Below are positions 17,244 to 27,121 of a stretch of DNA of 64,000 bases, one piece after another (positions within the stretch are counted from its first letter, which is position 1; each line of letters starts with the position of its first letter). Source of the DNA: Sulfitobacter albidus (GTDB taxonomy: Bacteria; Pseudomonadota; Alphaproteobacteria; Rhodobacterales; Rhodobacteraceae). The notes beneath the pieces are model-generated. The model was not told the DNA's origin. It was given only the letters and a program-made list of their open reading frames with translations, and made no database searches. The DNA is taken from the NCBI RefSeq assembly GCF_018200035.1, contig NZ_CP073581.1, positions 492,501 through 556,500 on the forward strand. Direction: 5' to 3'. The translations under genes and the position numbers were made by a program.

Positions 17244-18526
17244 CAGGCGGGCTTTCCTTTCCAGGGGGTGGATTTGAACCAGCCGGCGCCATAGGCCACC
17301 GCGACCAGCACGGCGGCGCCGGCGAGATTGACGAGCAAGGTTGTCACCGTGTCGCGGCCCAGCATGTCCATGGCAAAACCCATGATCCGCGCGGCGAACA
17401 TCGAGGTGATGAAGACGGCCAGCGATTGCTGCCCGACCTTGAGAATGATCTTGAGCGTTTGCGCCCATCCGCGCGCGATTGCACCGGTGCCGCGGGCGAG
17501 CAGGTTGTTGCCCTTGTCCCCTGCCAGCACCCACGCAAGGTAGGCAAGTGCCAGGAAATGCACGTAGCGCAGGAGGCCAAAATCGCTTTTGTCGATCAGC
17601 GGGCCAAGGGCCTCGCGGGCGGCGACGATGGGGTTGCCGCTTGGCGTGACGAAAAACCAATCCCGCGCGATGGCGCGCACGCCCACGTTGCTGAGCGGGA
17701 CGCAGGCGACGACGATCACCGCGGCGAGCGCGATCAGAACGGCGCTGACCGGCGGCTTGGGCAGCCAGCCGCGCATGAAGGCAAAGCCCGTGAAGAAGAT
17801 CAGCTGCCAGCCGAACGGATTGAAGAACCAGGTGCGGTCGCTCCACGGCTCGGCGGGAAATTCAAGGTGCAGATGGCCCAGCCCGAATTGACCCAGCAGC
17901 GCCGTCTGGCCCATGACCCAGACCCCGATCACAAAGGCGGCGACAAGGCGCAGATCCACCTTCGCCAGCGCCATCACGACCGGCATCATCAGCAGCACGA
18001 TCATGTACATCGGCAGGATGTCGAAATAATTGGGCACCCAGCGCAACGTCATGAAGCTCAGCAGGATGTTGGGGTTCTCCCATTTGTCGCTTTCGACAAA
18101 GATCATCCACAGGTTCAACTGGCCCCAGTAGTTGCGATCGGTGAAGGGCAGATCGGTCAGATACACCATCGCCGCCAGCGTCGCGAAAAACAGGCCCACA
18201 TGCGCCCAGTAGACCTGCCAGACCCGGAACAGCACCCGTGCCGTGCCAAGCAGCCAGCCCGCGCGATCAAACGTGCCGCCAAAGGCGATGGCCGACGCCA
18301 TGCCAGAGCAGAACACAAAGATCTCGGTCGCGTCCGAAAATCCCCAGCGCGCGGGGATCCACGAGGTCAGGAAGTTGCCCGGCGTATGGGCGATCAGAAT
18401 GATGAACATCGCGATGCCGCGAAAGAAATCCAGCCGCAGATCGCGCACGCGCTTTGCCCCATGGGCGGCGGCGGCGACCGAGGCCTTGGCGGTCAGCGGT
18501 GTCGGGTCGGTGGCAGCGAGCGTCAT
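17243..18526 (-). CDS. opgC: OpgC, glucan succinyl/acyl transferase
   Basis: An integral membrane acyltransferase-3-like protein that adds acidic (usually succinyl) groups to periplasmic glucans. It has 427 residues with about ten hydrophobic helices. The family motif is at the start: RLDFFRGIAMFIILIAHTPGNFL with the conserved Arg and His, followed by WGFSDATEIFVFCSGMASAIAFG. Its TGA overlaps the opgG ATG, and it starts 19 bases downstream of the TPR gene, so that gene may be the first in this operon. Confidence 0.93.
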   Translation of the reverse strand: MTLAATDPTPLTAKASVAAAAHGAKRVRDLRLDFFRGIAMFIILIAHTPGNFLTSWIPARWGFSDATEIFVFCSGMASAIAFGGTFDRAGWLLGTARVLFRVWQVYWAHVGLFFATLAAMVYLTDLPFTDRNYWGQLNLWMIFVESDKWENPNILLSFMTLRWVPNYFDILPMYMIVLLMMPVVMALAKVDLRLVAAFVIGVWVMGQTALLGQFGLGHLHLEFPAEPWSDRTWFFNPFGWQLIFFTGFAFMRGWLPKPPVSAVLIALAAVIVVACVPLSNVGVRAIARDWFFVTPSGNPIVAAREALGPLIDKSDFGLLRYVHFLALAYLAWVLAGDKGNNLLARGTGAIARGWAQTLKIILKVGQQSLAVFITSMFAARIMGFAMDMLGRDTVTTLLVNLAGAAVLVAVAYGAGWFKSTPWKGKPA

Positions 18527-18545
18527 GTGGGCGGAATGTCCGTTC

Positions 18546-19898
18546 TTACTGCGCGGGGATTGCCCGCGCGCGGTTGAGCCTGTCCAGACGGGTCGCCGCG
18601 AAACGGTCGTAGGTGCCGCCGCGCAGTGCGACCCGGTCCTTCAGGATCGCCTCTGTGGCGTCATAGCGCCCGGCGCGCAAGCCCGCGTCGATGGTCATCC
18701 GCTCGAAAACGTCGCGCTGGGCATGGCTGCCGCCGATTGTGGGCATTGCGGGGCGCGCGGCTTTCAACTGGCTGAAGGCGGCGTCATAGCGCCCTTCGGA
18801 AAACGCGTTGAGACCCGCAAGCGCCGCAAGGCCGGGATCCTCGACCTTGGCGGGCATCTCGCCCGATTTGGCGGCATCACGGGCGAAACGGGCGGCCATG
18901 GCTTCCTGCGCATCGCCGCGCTGCGCGCCGGTGAGCGCCAGCAGGTAGTGCAGATCGGCAAACACAAGGCAGCCATCCTCGACCCGGTTTTCCGAGAAAT
19001 CCGCCAGCTCTTCCCAGCGTTTACCCACGTCCATCCCCTCCAGCTCAAGCCGCATCAGCAGCGATGTGGCGTTCGAGATGTCGCGGTAGTCGTCGGTCTT
19101 GTCCGCGCGGATCTGCGCATCGTAGAGGCCAAGCGCAAGGTCGATCTCGCCCCGGTCCATGTGCAAGAGCGCCTTGTGCCACCACACGTGATAGCGAAAG
19201 TTGTTCGATCCGGACCAGGCATCGACGTTGCCCTCGATCAGCGCGATGCCCTCGTCGGGGCGCGCCGTCATGTCGTGCACGTGGGCGACCGCGTGCAGCC
19301 CCCAGGCGTCGTCGTGCGCATGGGTCAGACCCTCAAGGCCCACAGCCTCGGCGCGGGCGTAGTCGCCTGTTTCCTCAAGTGTGAAGGCATGGCAGCCCAT
19401 CAGATAGCCCCGGCAGGCGTGGTCGGGGCCGTGCGCATCCATCACCCGCTCGACCGAGCGGCGCATGCCTGCGCTGTCGCCGATCATGAAACGGACGCCG
19501 TGGCTGAGTTTTGCCGTGACGGTATCGCTGGGCCAGCGGCGCAGCACCGCTTCGGCGGCGGCGATGGCGGCGGTGGGGCTGCCGTCCAGCCAATGCGCAA
19601 GCGCGTCGATCCAGCCCGCCTCACGCGCGGTGATCTCCTGACCAGCCTGTGCTGCGCGCGCAGCCTTCAGCGCGTCGTGCGCTGCGGGCAGCACTTCGGC
19701 GCGGCCAGTCATGAGGCAGAACAATCCGCGCGCGGCGTGTCCCATGGCGAATTCGGGCACCGCGTCCATCAGGCGGCCAAGGTGCACGGGGGTCTGTGTG
19801 CCGTGAGACAGCAGACCGTGGATTACGCCGTTCCAATGCGCCACGGCCGTAGCATCGGGAAGGGTGACGGGGCACTCGCAAATATCGGTCAGGGTCAA
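18546..19898 (-). CDS. TTC38-like tetratricopeptide repeat protein
   Basis: A 450-residue soluble protein built of TPR-like helical pairs with no signal peptide. The opening HWNGVIHGLLSHGTQTPVHLGRLMDAVPEFAMGHAARGLFCLMTGR and the central HDDAWGLHAVAHVHDMTARPDEGIALIEG and NNFRYHVWWHKALLHMDRGE are features of the TTC38 family, in which clusters of His and Asp are conserved. The biochemical role is unknown. The 223 bases upstream (19899-20121) hold the probable promoter; I see no gene there. Confidence 0.82.
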   Translation of the reverse strand: MTLTDICECPVTLPDATAVAHWNGVIHGLLSHGTQTPVHLGRLMDAVPEFAMGHAARGLFCLMTGRAEVLPAAHDALKAARAAQAGQEITAREAGWIDALAHWLDGSPTAAIAAAEAVLRRWPSDTVTAKLSHGVRFMIGDSAGMRRSVERVMDAHGPDHACRGYLMGCHAFTLEETGDYARAEAVGLEGLTHAHDDAWGLHAVAHVHDMTARPDEGIALIEGNVDAWSGSNNFRYHVWWHKALLHMDRGEIDLALGLYDAQIRADKTDDYRDISNATSLLMRLELEGMDVGKRWEELADFSENRVEDGCLVFADLHYLLALTGAQRGDAQEAMAARFARDAAKSGEMPAKVEDPGLAALAGLNAFSEGRYDAAFSQLKAARPAMPTIGGSHAQRDVFERMTIDAGLRAGRYDATEAILKDRVALRGGTYDRFAATRLDRLNRARAIPAQ

Positions 19899-20121
19899 AA
19901 CTCATATCTCTCTTGTTGGGCGGGTCGCGGGGGAGGAGCCCCGCAGCACATTCTTACCAAGAAATACCACACGCGTGACGTAGTAGGACGTATCCACACG
20001 TCAACGTGAAGCAGAGCGCCGTCTTTGTGACCCGACAAGCCAAAACTTGCGATCAGGCGGGGTAAATGGGCGGGCAATTGCCGTATTTCCGTGGTTTGAG
20101 CGGGTAAGTTCAGGGCGCCGC

Positions 20122-21324
20122 CTATTTTTTAGGCAACCATGTTTCAAGGATGTCCTGTGTGTGCTCGCCAAAGCGCGGCGGCGGGTAGCGGTATCGCACC
20201 GGTGTGGCCGAAAACTTGAGCGGATTGCCAAGGACGGACAGGCTCGGCTCTGCGAAACCTTCGCCCGCGATCTGTTGCACCGCGCCACGCGCCTGCGCCT
20301 GATCGCTGCTCAGCGCTTCGGGGATCGTATTGATTGGGCCTGCGGGCACCGATACCGCATGCAGGGCGGCAAGGATCTCGTCCTTGCGCCAGGTGGCGAG
20401 CACGGGGCGGATGCGCGCCATCAGGGCCACGCGGTTTTCAATGCGCGCGACATTGGTGGCGAATGCCGGGTCGGCGGCGGTCTCGGGCTGGCCGATCACG
20501 TCGCAGAACCGCGCGAACTGCGCGTCATTGCCCACTGCGAGCAGGAAATGCCCGTCGGCCACGGCAAAGGCGTCGTAGGGCACGATATTGGGATGCGCGT
20601 TGCCGCGCCGCTCGGGCGCCTTGCCGGATGTGAGGAAATTCAGCCCCTCGTTGATGAGCCAGGCCATAGAGGCATCGACCAGCGACAGGTCGATGTGCTG
20701 GCCTTCGCCGGTGGCATCGCGGTGGCGCAGGGCGGCGAGGATGCCGATGGTCGCATACATTCCGCACATCACGTCCGCGATGCCGACGCCCACCTTGGTC
20801 GGCACGCCCTCAGGATCGCCGGTGATCGACATGATCCCGCCAAATCCCTGCGCCATCAGATCGTACCCCGGCTGGCTGCGGTTCGGCCCGGTCTGCCCGT
20901 AGCCCGAGATCGAGCAATAGACGAGCCCGGGATGCGCCGCGCGCAGGCTTGCGTGGTCGAGGCCGTATTTCACCAACCCGTCGGGTTTGTAGTTCTCGAT
21001 CACCACATCGGCGCGGGCGGCCAGCGCGCGCACGGTTTGCTGGCCTTCGGGGGTCGACAGATCCACGGCGATGGATTGCTTGTTGCGGTTGGCGGCCATG
21101 AAATACGCCGACAGATCGGAGTTGGAGCCATCGGCATTGCGCGCGTAATGGGGCCCCCATCCGCGCGTGTCGTCGCCGCCCGTCTTGGGGTTTTCGACCT
21201 TGATGACCGTGGCGCCCAGATCGCCCAGCAGCTGCGTGGCCGTGGGCCCGGCAAGGATGCGGCTGAGGTCAAGCACCATCACCCCGTCGAGCGCGCCGGG
21301 CATGGGCGTATCAGATGCGGCCAT
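20122..21324 (-). CDS. CaiB/BaiF-family (class III) CoA-transferase
   Basis: Moves a CoA group between carboxylic acids via an aspartyl-CoA intermediate. It has 400 residues from the ATG at 21324 (GGGAGCC ribosome site; an ATG eight codons upstream is less likely). Family features: VMVLDLSRILAGPTATQLLGDLGATVIKVENP, KQSIAVDLSTPEGQ, and IDLSLVDASMAWL with the nucleophile Asp. The substrate is not evident; formyl-CoA/oxalate and succinyl-CoA/glutarate transferases look alike at this level. Its start overlaps the end of the ThDP enzyme by 14 bases, so the two are one operon and may act on the same compound. Confidence 0.9.
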   Translation of the reverse strand: MAASDTPMPGALDGVMVLDLSRILAGPTATQLLGDLGATVIKVENPKTGGDDTRGWGPHYARNADGSNSDLSAYFMAANRNKQSIAVDLSTPEGQQTVRALAARADVVIENYKPDGLVKYGLDHASLRAAHPGLVYCSISGYGQTGPNRSQPGYDLMAQGFGGIMSITGDPEGVPTKVGVGIADVMCGMYATIGILAALRHRDATGEGQHIDLSLVDASMAWLINEGLNFLTSGKAPERRGNAHPNIVPYDAFAVADGHFLLAVGNDAQFARFCDVIGQPETAADPAFATNVARIENRVALMARIRPVLATWRKDEILAALHAVSVPAGPINTIPEALSSDQAQARGAVQQIAGEGFAEPSLSVLGNPLKFSATPVRYRYPPPRFGEHTQDILETWLPKK

Positions 21325-22932
21325 CGTAGGCTCCCTTGTCGATTTCACAGGCGATGACGGTGAAGGTGTCGGCGGCCAGCGCGTCCGTGAGCGCCTCGGT
21401 CAGCGTGGCGCGGTCGCGGACCGTCACGCCGTTGCCACCGAACGCCCGGCCCATGGCGGCAAAATCGTGATGGCGAAAATCCACACCGGCGTTGCGCAGC
21501 TGGCGCTGGCGCTGTTTCAGCTCGATCAGCGCGAGCGAGGCATCGACGAACACCACAAAGATTGGCGTAATGCCAAGCTCTTTTGCGGTCGAAAGCTCCC
21601 CCGCAATCATCAGGAAGCCCGCATCGCCCGAGAACGACACGACAGGGCGCCCGGGCGCGCAAAGGGCCGTACCCATGGCCAGCGGCAGCGCGCAGCCCAT
21701 CGTGCAAAGCGCCGAGGATTGCAGCAGGCCGCGCGGCTGCGGGCAGGTCCACATCTGGCTCAGCAGGATCCGGTGCGCGCCGCTGTCGGCGGTGGCGATC
21801 GTGTCATCGGGCAGCACATCGCGGCAGGTGGCGATCACGGCGCCGGGGCCCCAGTCGTCGTCGGTGGGGAAGGCGGCAGCGAGCGCGGCTTTCGTGGCGG
21901 CGGGGGCGCCGTCGGGCCACGTGCCTTGCGGTGTCACACCCTCGCCTATGGCGGCAAGCGAGGCGGCGCATTCGGCGATCACCGACAGGCTCGCCTGGTG
22001 CATGTAGTGGTGGTTGGGCGCGGCGGTGATGTCGATCACGCGGGTGGCGCGCGGATCCCAGACGTCGCGCCAGCCTGGGCGCATCTCGATCGGGTCGTAT
22101 CCGACGCAGAGGATCAGATCGGCGGCCTGCACCAGAGGCAGCAGATGACGATCGGCCAGCGGCGACAGACCCGCCCCCCCAGCGCGAGCGGGTGGCGCTC
22201 GTCCAGCAGACCCTTGGCCTTGTAGCTGGTGATGACCGGGATGCTGAATCGTTCGGCAAATTCGGTCAGGGCGCTGGCCGCGCCCTCATTCATGGCGTCG
22301 ACGCCCGCGATGATGACAGGACGACGGGCCTGGGCCAGCCAGTCGCGCGCCTGCGTCAGCGCATCGCCCGCGGGCGCGGTAGGCGCCGCGACAGCGCGGG
22401 GCGCCGGGGCGGTAGCGGCAATTCGGGTATCGGCCACGCCGATGGGCACATCGATGTGCACAGGGCCGGGTCGGCCCTCCATGGCGATGCCCACGGCCTT
22501 ATCGGCGATAATATGCGCGGCGCCCGCGCTGAGGCGAAAGCTGGCCTTGGTGATCGGGCGCAGCACGGCTTGCTGGTCAAGCACCTGATGGGTGTAGGTC
22601 TGCGCCTCGTCCGCGTCCACGCAGCCCGACAGCACGATGAGCGGCACGCGGTCCTGCTCGGCGTTGGCGATGGCGTTGATGCCGTTGAGTATGCCCGGCC
22701 CGATGGTCGCAATCAGGATACCGGGCGCGCCGGTCTGATGCCAGGCGGCTTCGGCCATGAAGCCAGCCGCGTTCTCATGTTTGCACAGGACAAAGGTGAT
22801 GCCCGCCGCCTCAAGCGCGTCTACGAGGGTCAGCACCTCGCCGCCGGGCATTCCGAAAGCGTGCCGGCAACCGGCAGCATGGAGGCGTCGTGCAATCGCG
22901 TCAGCGGCGCGGATCTGGTCGGCGTGGGGCAT
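21311..22932 (-). pseudogene. ThDP-dependent acetolactate synthase-like enzyme, interrupted by a one-base frameshift
   Basis: Two frames encode one protein. Positions 22932 down to about 22175 give the N-terminal half: FGMPGGEVLTLVDALE, CKHENAAGFMAEA with the ThDP-activating Glu, and VPLIVLSGCVDADE. The downstream frame, ending at 21311, gives the rest: LILCVGYDPIEMRPGW and FSGDAGFLMIAGELS (ThDP/Mg motif; the usual closing Asn pair is not obvious). The break falls in the seven-C run at 22174-22180 (G-run on the coding strand). One more base restores LGGAGLSPLADRHLLPLVQAADL and a 540-residue protein. No stop accumulation is seen elsewhere, so it is probably intact in the organism. The overlap with the CoA-transferase suggests a shared pathway. 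Confidence 0.85.
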
Positions 22933-23038
22933 GGCAAGGACCTTTGAAATACGTCACGCCCGTTTACTCCCGGCAGGCCCGCCTTCGCAACTCACCATTG
23001 TGTGGAAAATATTTCAGCCGCGCTTGATCCACGCGGGC

Positions 23039-23089
23039 AAAATTTCGGCGAAATTTTGGGGTCAAAGTCTGTGCCAGACTTTGCGCCCC
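23039..23089. terminator. Tandem palindromes downstream of gcrA
   Basis: Two inverted repeats in sequence. AAAATTTC (23039-23046) pairs with GAAATTTT (23050-23057). CAAAGTCT (23063-23070) pairs with AGACTTTG (23076-23083), with outer GGGG (23058-23061) able to pair with CCCC (23086-23089). They lie within 70 bases of the gcrA stop and before the next gene, matching the layout of the double palindrome after ilvE. A terminator role is inferred. Confidence 0.55.
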
Positions 23090-23106
23090 TCAGCCCCGAC
23101 ATCGTG

Positions 23107-23700
23107 TTACCGCCGCCGGTCGCGCCGCGCACTCATGGGTTGGAACGCGACGCCCACATGCGCCTCGCAATAGGGTTTGCCCTGTTGCACCGGCAGGCCG
23201 CAAAACCAGAAATCTTCGGTGGCGGGGTCGCCGACGGGCCATTTGCAGGTCCGTTCGGTCAGCTCCATCAGGCTGAGTTTCTTGGCCTTCTTCTCGATTT
23301 CGTTGACCTTGGCCAGCGCTTCGGGACTGATCTCGTTCGCCGAGGGCTGCGGCGGCAGGGGTTGGCCTGCGGGGATGATCTGCTTGCGCGCGGGCAGGTT
23401 CGGCTGCGCGGGAATGGCAGGCTCGGTCTTGAGATCAGGCTTCTCGGGCGCCGCCGGCGCTTCGGCGGGTTTGGTCGACGCTGCAGCTTTGCTTTTGGCT
23501 TCGGCTTTGGGTGCCTTGGCCTTTGGCTCCGCCTTGGGGGCGGCACCGGTGGTGGCGCGGTTCGAGAGCCCCAGCCGGTGCACCTTGCCGATCACCGCAT
23601 TGCGCGTGACCCCGCCCAATTCCTTGGCGATCTGGCTGGCCGACTGGCCTTCGCCCCACATCTTCTTGAGAATTTCGACACGTTCATCTGTCCAGGACAT
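23107..23700 (-). CDS. gcrA: GcrA cell-cycle regulator
   Basis: GcrA is an alphaproteobacterial transcription factor that works with sigma-70 at promoters carrying CcrM-methylated GANTC sites. The N-terminus MSWTDERVEILKKMWGEGQSASQIAKELGGVTRNAVIGKVHRLGLSNR is the family's helix-turn-helix domain. A long Ala/Lys/Pro-rich linker follows (about 50-130), then the C-terminal sigma-interaction domain with CKWPVGDP and FWFCGLPVQQGKPYCEAH. I use the ATG at 23700; a GTG one codon earlier is in frame. Length 197 residues. Followed by tandem palindromes at 23039-23089. Confidence 0.95.
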   Translation of the reverse strand: MSWTDERVEILKKMWGEGQSASQIAKELGGVTRNAVIGKVHRLGLSNRATTGAAPKAEPKAKAPKAEAKSKAAASTKPAEAPAAPEKPDLKTEPAIPAQPNLPARKQIIPAGQPLPPQPSANEISPEALAKVNEIEKKAKKLSLMELTERTCKWPVGDPATEDFWFCGLPVQQGKPYCEAHVGVAFQPMSARRDRRR

Positions 23701-23794
23701 CACGGGTTCCCTACGCTAAAAAGCGGCCCCCGGGGGACCGCCTTGGCAAAACTGTTGACCCTAATCTATACGTTCACAGAGCAGGTGCAAGGCA

Positions 23795-24703
23795 TCACGC
23801 CCGTGCGTCGGGCGGGCGGGGGTGCTTTCGCAGCCGCGCCTCGCGCAGCGCGAGGGCCAGCGCCCCCGCAAGGATCGTCGCCGCCCCCACAACGCTGACC
23901 GCATCGGGCAGCACGTTGAAAAACAGCGCGTCGAGGATCGCGGCAAAGATCAGCGTGCTGTAGCTGAAGGGCGCCACGAAACTGGCATCCGCCCGCGCCA
24001 TGGCATTGACAAAACAGGTTTGCGCCAGCGCCATGCACACCCCAAGCGCCGCCAGACACAGCCATTGCCCCCCGGTCGGCACCTGCCAGACCGGGACCAC
24101 CGCGGCGCTCGCAATGGTCAGCCCGATCATGTTGTTGACCAGCAGAATCTGGAACGGCTTCTCCCGCCCGCTGAGCTTTTTGATGAAGATCAGCTCAAGC
24201 CCCATCAGCAGCGCCGCGCCGAGCGCCAAAAGGGCTGCCGGCTGAAAACTGGCCGCAGTGGGGCGCAGCAGGATCACCGCACCCAGAAGCGCGAGGGCGG
24301 CAGCGGACCAGCGGATCGCGCCCACCCGCTCTCCGAGCAGCGGAATGGCGAGCATCATCGCAAAGACCGGATTGAGGAAGGAAATCGCCGTGGCATCCGA
24401 CAACGGGATGAACGCCACCGAGGCGAACATCAGCGTGACCCCGCCCCATCCCAGGCTCGTGCGCCCCAGATGCAGGCGCCAATGCACCGGCCCGAACGAT
24501 GGGCGCAACACCGCCGCCACGGCACCGAGCGTGAGGAAAGCAAACAGGAACCGCCCGTGGCTGATTTGCAGGGCGGGCAAGGCAGGGCCAAGGGTGTCTG
24601 TCCCCAGCGCCTTTGCCATCAATGTCGTCGCGGCGATAAAGGCAGTGGCAAGCGTGATCAGAAACGCGGCGTGCAGATTGTTTTGCGGAGGGGCGGTGAA
24701 CAT
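23795..24703 (-). CDS. DMT-superfamily (EamA) transporter
   Basis: A 302-residue membrane protein with ten hydrophobic helices in two EamA repeats: first half from FLITLATAFIAATTLMAKALG, second half from LLALGAALLMGLELIFIKKLSG. Motifs such as SDATAISFLNPVFAMMLAIPLLGERV are typical of drug/metabolite exporters. Substrate unknown. The open frame runs 83 codons beyond the ATG at 24703 but that part has no family character. It is transcribed divergently from argD. Confidence 0.87.
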   Translation of the reverse strand: MFTAPPQNNLHAAFLITLATAFIAATTLMAKALGTDTLGPALPALQISHGRFLFAFLTLGAVAAVLRPSFGPVHWRLHLGRTSLGWGGVTLMFASVAFIPLSDATAISFLNPVFAMMLAIPLLGERVGAIRWSAAALALLGAVILLRPTAASFQPAALLALGAALLMGLELIFIKKLSGREKPFQILLVNNMIGLTIASAAVVPVWQVPTGGQWLCLAALGVCMALAQTCFVNAMARADASFVAPFSYSTLIFAAILDALFFNVLPDAVSVVGAATILAGALALALREARLRKHPRPPDARA

Positions 24704-24963
24704 GCGCTGCCTATGACCCCGTGCACGGGCGGGTGCAAGCGGATTGACCCGCGTGGGGCGGCGGTGTATCCCAGAAACATGACAATGCGGCTGACACAGA
24801 TATCCCGACGACGCTGACCCAAGCGTCACTCCCGGCCCACACGCCGCGGGACGATCACCCCGTGCCCTGCGGCATCCCCCTTCACAAACCCCACTTGACC
24901 CAAGCGCGCGCCCGTGGCCTTCTGCGCCCTCCCCGCGTCCGCGATTTGACAAGGATGATCCAG

Positions 24964-26133
24964 ATGATCTCTTCCGTTCTGCCCACGTATTCCCGCGCTC
25001 CGCTGAGCTTTGTCTCCGGCAGCGGTTCCTGGCTGGTGGAAGCGGACGGGCGACGTTTTCTCGATCTCGGTGCCGGGATAGCGGTCAACGCGCTGGGCCA
25101 CGCGCATCCGGCGCTGACCAAGGCGCTGAGCGACCAGGCGGGCGCGCTTTGGCACACCTCCAACCTCTACGAGATCCCGCAACAGCGCGCCTTGGCCGAC
25201 CGGCTGGTGGATCTGACCTTCGCCGACACGGTATTTTTCACCAATTCGGGCACAGAGGCCTGCGAGTTGGCGGTGAAAATGGCGCGCAAATATCACTTTG
25301 AACGCGGCGCGCCCGAGCGGGTCGAGATCATCACCTTTTTGGGGTCCTTCCACGGACGCTCCTCCGCCGGGATCGCAGCGGCCGGGTCGGAGAAGATGAC
25401 CCACGGGTTCGGCCCGCTGCTGCCGGGCTTTACCCACCTGGAATTCGGCGATCACGACGCGCTGAACGCGGCCCTAACCGACAAGACCTGCGCGGTTATG
25501 GTGGAGCCGGTGCAGGGCGAAGGCGGCATCCGCCCGCTGCCCGACGCTTGCCTGAAGGGGCTGCGCGATCTGTGCGACGCGCATGGCGTGCTGATGATCC
25601 TCGACGAGGTGCAATGCGGTGTTGCGCGCACGGGCAAGCTTTTTGCCCATGAATGGGCCGGGATCACGCCCGATATCATGATGGTGGCAAAGGGCATCGG
25701 CGGGGGCTTTCCGCTCGGCGCCGTACTGGCCACCGAAGAGGCGGCCAGCGGTATGACCGCGGGCACCCATGGCTCCACCTACGGCGGCAACCCGCTGGGC
25801 TGCGCGGTGGGGCTGGCAGTACTGGATCATGTGGCCGAGCCGGGGTTTCTCGATGAGGTCAGCCGCAAGGCGGGCCTTTTGCGCCAGCGGCTCGAAGGGC
25901 TGGTCGCCGCCCATCCGGACGTGTTCGATCACGTGCGCGGATCCGGGCTGATGCTGGGGCTCAAATGCAAGATCGCTCCCGCTGATCTGGTCAACGCCGC
26001 CTACGCGCAGGAGCTCATTACCGTGCCCGCCGCCGACAACGTGGTCCGCCTCCTGCCGCCCCTGACGATCACGGACGATGAGATCGCGCAGGCCGTCGAC
26101 CGCCTGGACCGCGCGGCCGCATCGCTCAGCTGA
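24964..26133 (+). CDS. argD: Acetylornithine aminotransferase
   Basis: Class III PLP aminotransferase that makes N2-acetylornithine from the semialdehyde in arginine synthesis. It has 389 residues from the ATG at 24964, which has AAGGA eight bases upstream; an ATG three codons earlier is embedded in that site. Visible features are [19 protein letters not shown], the PLP Asp in ILDEVQCG, and the Schiff-base Lys in [14 protein letters not shown]. argF follows after 82 bases containing a GC-rich hairpin. The pairing with argF supports the arginine role over the general ornithine or succinylornithine alternatives. Confidence 0.93.
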   Translation: MISSVLPTYSRAPLSFVSGSGSWLVEADGRRFLDLGAGIAVNALGHAHPALTKALSDQAGALWHTSNLYEIPQQRALADRLVDLTFADTVFFTNSGTEACELAVKMARKYHFERGAPERVEIITFLGSFHGRSSAGIAAAGSEKMTHGFGPLLPGFTHLEFGDHDALNAALTDKTCAVMVEPVQGEGGIRPLPDACLKGLRDLCDAHGVLMILDEVQCGVARTGKLFAHEWAGITPDIMMVAKGIGGGFPLGAVLATEEAASGMTAGTHGSTYGGNPLGCAVGLAVLDHVAEPGFLDEVSRKAGLLRQRLEGLVAAHPDVFDHVRGSGLMLGLKCKIAPADLVNAAYAQELITVPAADNVVRLLPPLTITDDEIAQAVDRLDRAAASLS

Positions 26134-26167
26134 TACCTTTCATTGTGCCAAAAATACGCCGGGGGGT

Positions 26168-26187
26168 CCGGGGGGCTGGCCCCCCGG
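26168..26187. repeat. GC-rich hairpin between argD and argF
   Basis: CCGGGGGGC (26168-26176) is exactly complementary to GCCCCCCGG (26179-26187); sterically this gives an eight-base stem with a four-base loop. It follows AAAATACGCCGGGGGGT. It resembles the short GC-rich hairpins often found between roseobacter genes. It could attenuate or terminate argD transcription, or be a dispersed repeat; only one copy is obvious here. Confidence 0.4.
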
Positions 26188-26215
26188 CGCTCCCGCTCAG
26201 AAAAGAACGTCTGCC

Positions 26216-27121
26216 ATGAACAACTTCCTCGATATCCACAAGACCACCCCCCAGGACCTGCGCGCGATCATCGACGATGCCCGCACCGTCAAGGCCGCGC
26301 GCAATGGCCGCCCGAAGGGGGCGCCGGACGATAGCCAGCCGCTGAAAGATCACATGGTCGCGTTGATCTTTGAAAAGCCTTCCACCCGCACGCGGGTGTC
26401 CTTCGATGTGGGCGTGCGGCAGATGGGCGGGCAGACGATGGTGCTGTCGGGCGCCGACATGCAGCTGGGCCACGGGGAGACCATTGCGGATACCGCGCGG
26501 GTGCTGAGCCGCTACGTCGATCTGATCATGATCCGTACGTTCGAGGAACAGACGTTGCTCGACATGGCCGAATACGCCTCCGTGCCGGTCATCAACGGGC
26601 TGACCAACCGCTCGCATCCCTGCCAGATCATGGCCGATATCCTGACCTTCGAGGAGAACAACGGCCCCATCGCAGGCAAGCGTGTCGTCTGGTCGGGCGA
26701 TGGCAACAACGTCTTTGCGAGCTTCGCCCACGCGGCCAAGCAGTTCGATTTCGAGCTGATCTTTACCGGACCGGAACCGCTCGATCCCGAACCCGCCCTC
26801 GACGGGCTCTATACAACCGTGCGCGACCCCAACGAGGCAGTGGCGGGGGCGGATCTGGTGGTAACGGACACCTGGGTGTCGATGCATGATCCGCAATCCG
26901 CACGGGAGCGGCGCCACAACCAGCTGCGCGGCTATCAGGTCAACGAGGCGCTGATGGCGAAGGCCAAGCCGGACAGCCTGTTCATGCACTGCCTGCCCGC
27001 GCACCGCGAGGATGAGGCGACAAGTGCCGTGATGGACGGCCCCCATTCGGTGATCTTTGACGAGGCTGAAAACCGTCTGCACGCGCAAAAGGCGATCATG
27101 CGCTACTGCCTTGGAAAATAA
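26216..27121 (+). CDS. argF: Ornithine carbamoyltransferase
   Basis: Catalyses carbamoyl phosphate plus ornithine to citrulline. It has 301 residues from the ATG at 26216; the longer frame upstream reads through the hairpin and is not coding. All key motifs are present: carbamoyl-phosphate site [10 protein letters not shown], the HPCQ motif in [12 protein letters not shown], and the ornithine site HCLPAHR. It follows argD on the same strand and overlaps the TTG start of panE by 11 bases. Confidence 0.96.
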   Translation: MNNFLDIHKTTPQDLRAIIDDARTVKAARNGRPKGAPDDSQPLKDHMVALIFEKPSTRTRVSFDVGVRQMGGQTMVLSGADMQLGHGETIADTARVLSRYVDLIMIRTFEEQTLLDMAEYASVPVINGLTNRSHPCQIMADILTFEENNGPIAGKRVVWSGDGNNVFASFAHAAKQFDFELIFTGPEPLDPEPALDGLYTTVRDPNEAVAGADLVVTDTWVSMHDPQSARERRHNQLRGYQVNEALMAKAKPDSLFMHCLPAHREDEATSAVMDGPHSVIFDEAENRLHAQKAIMRYCLGK

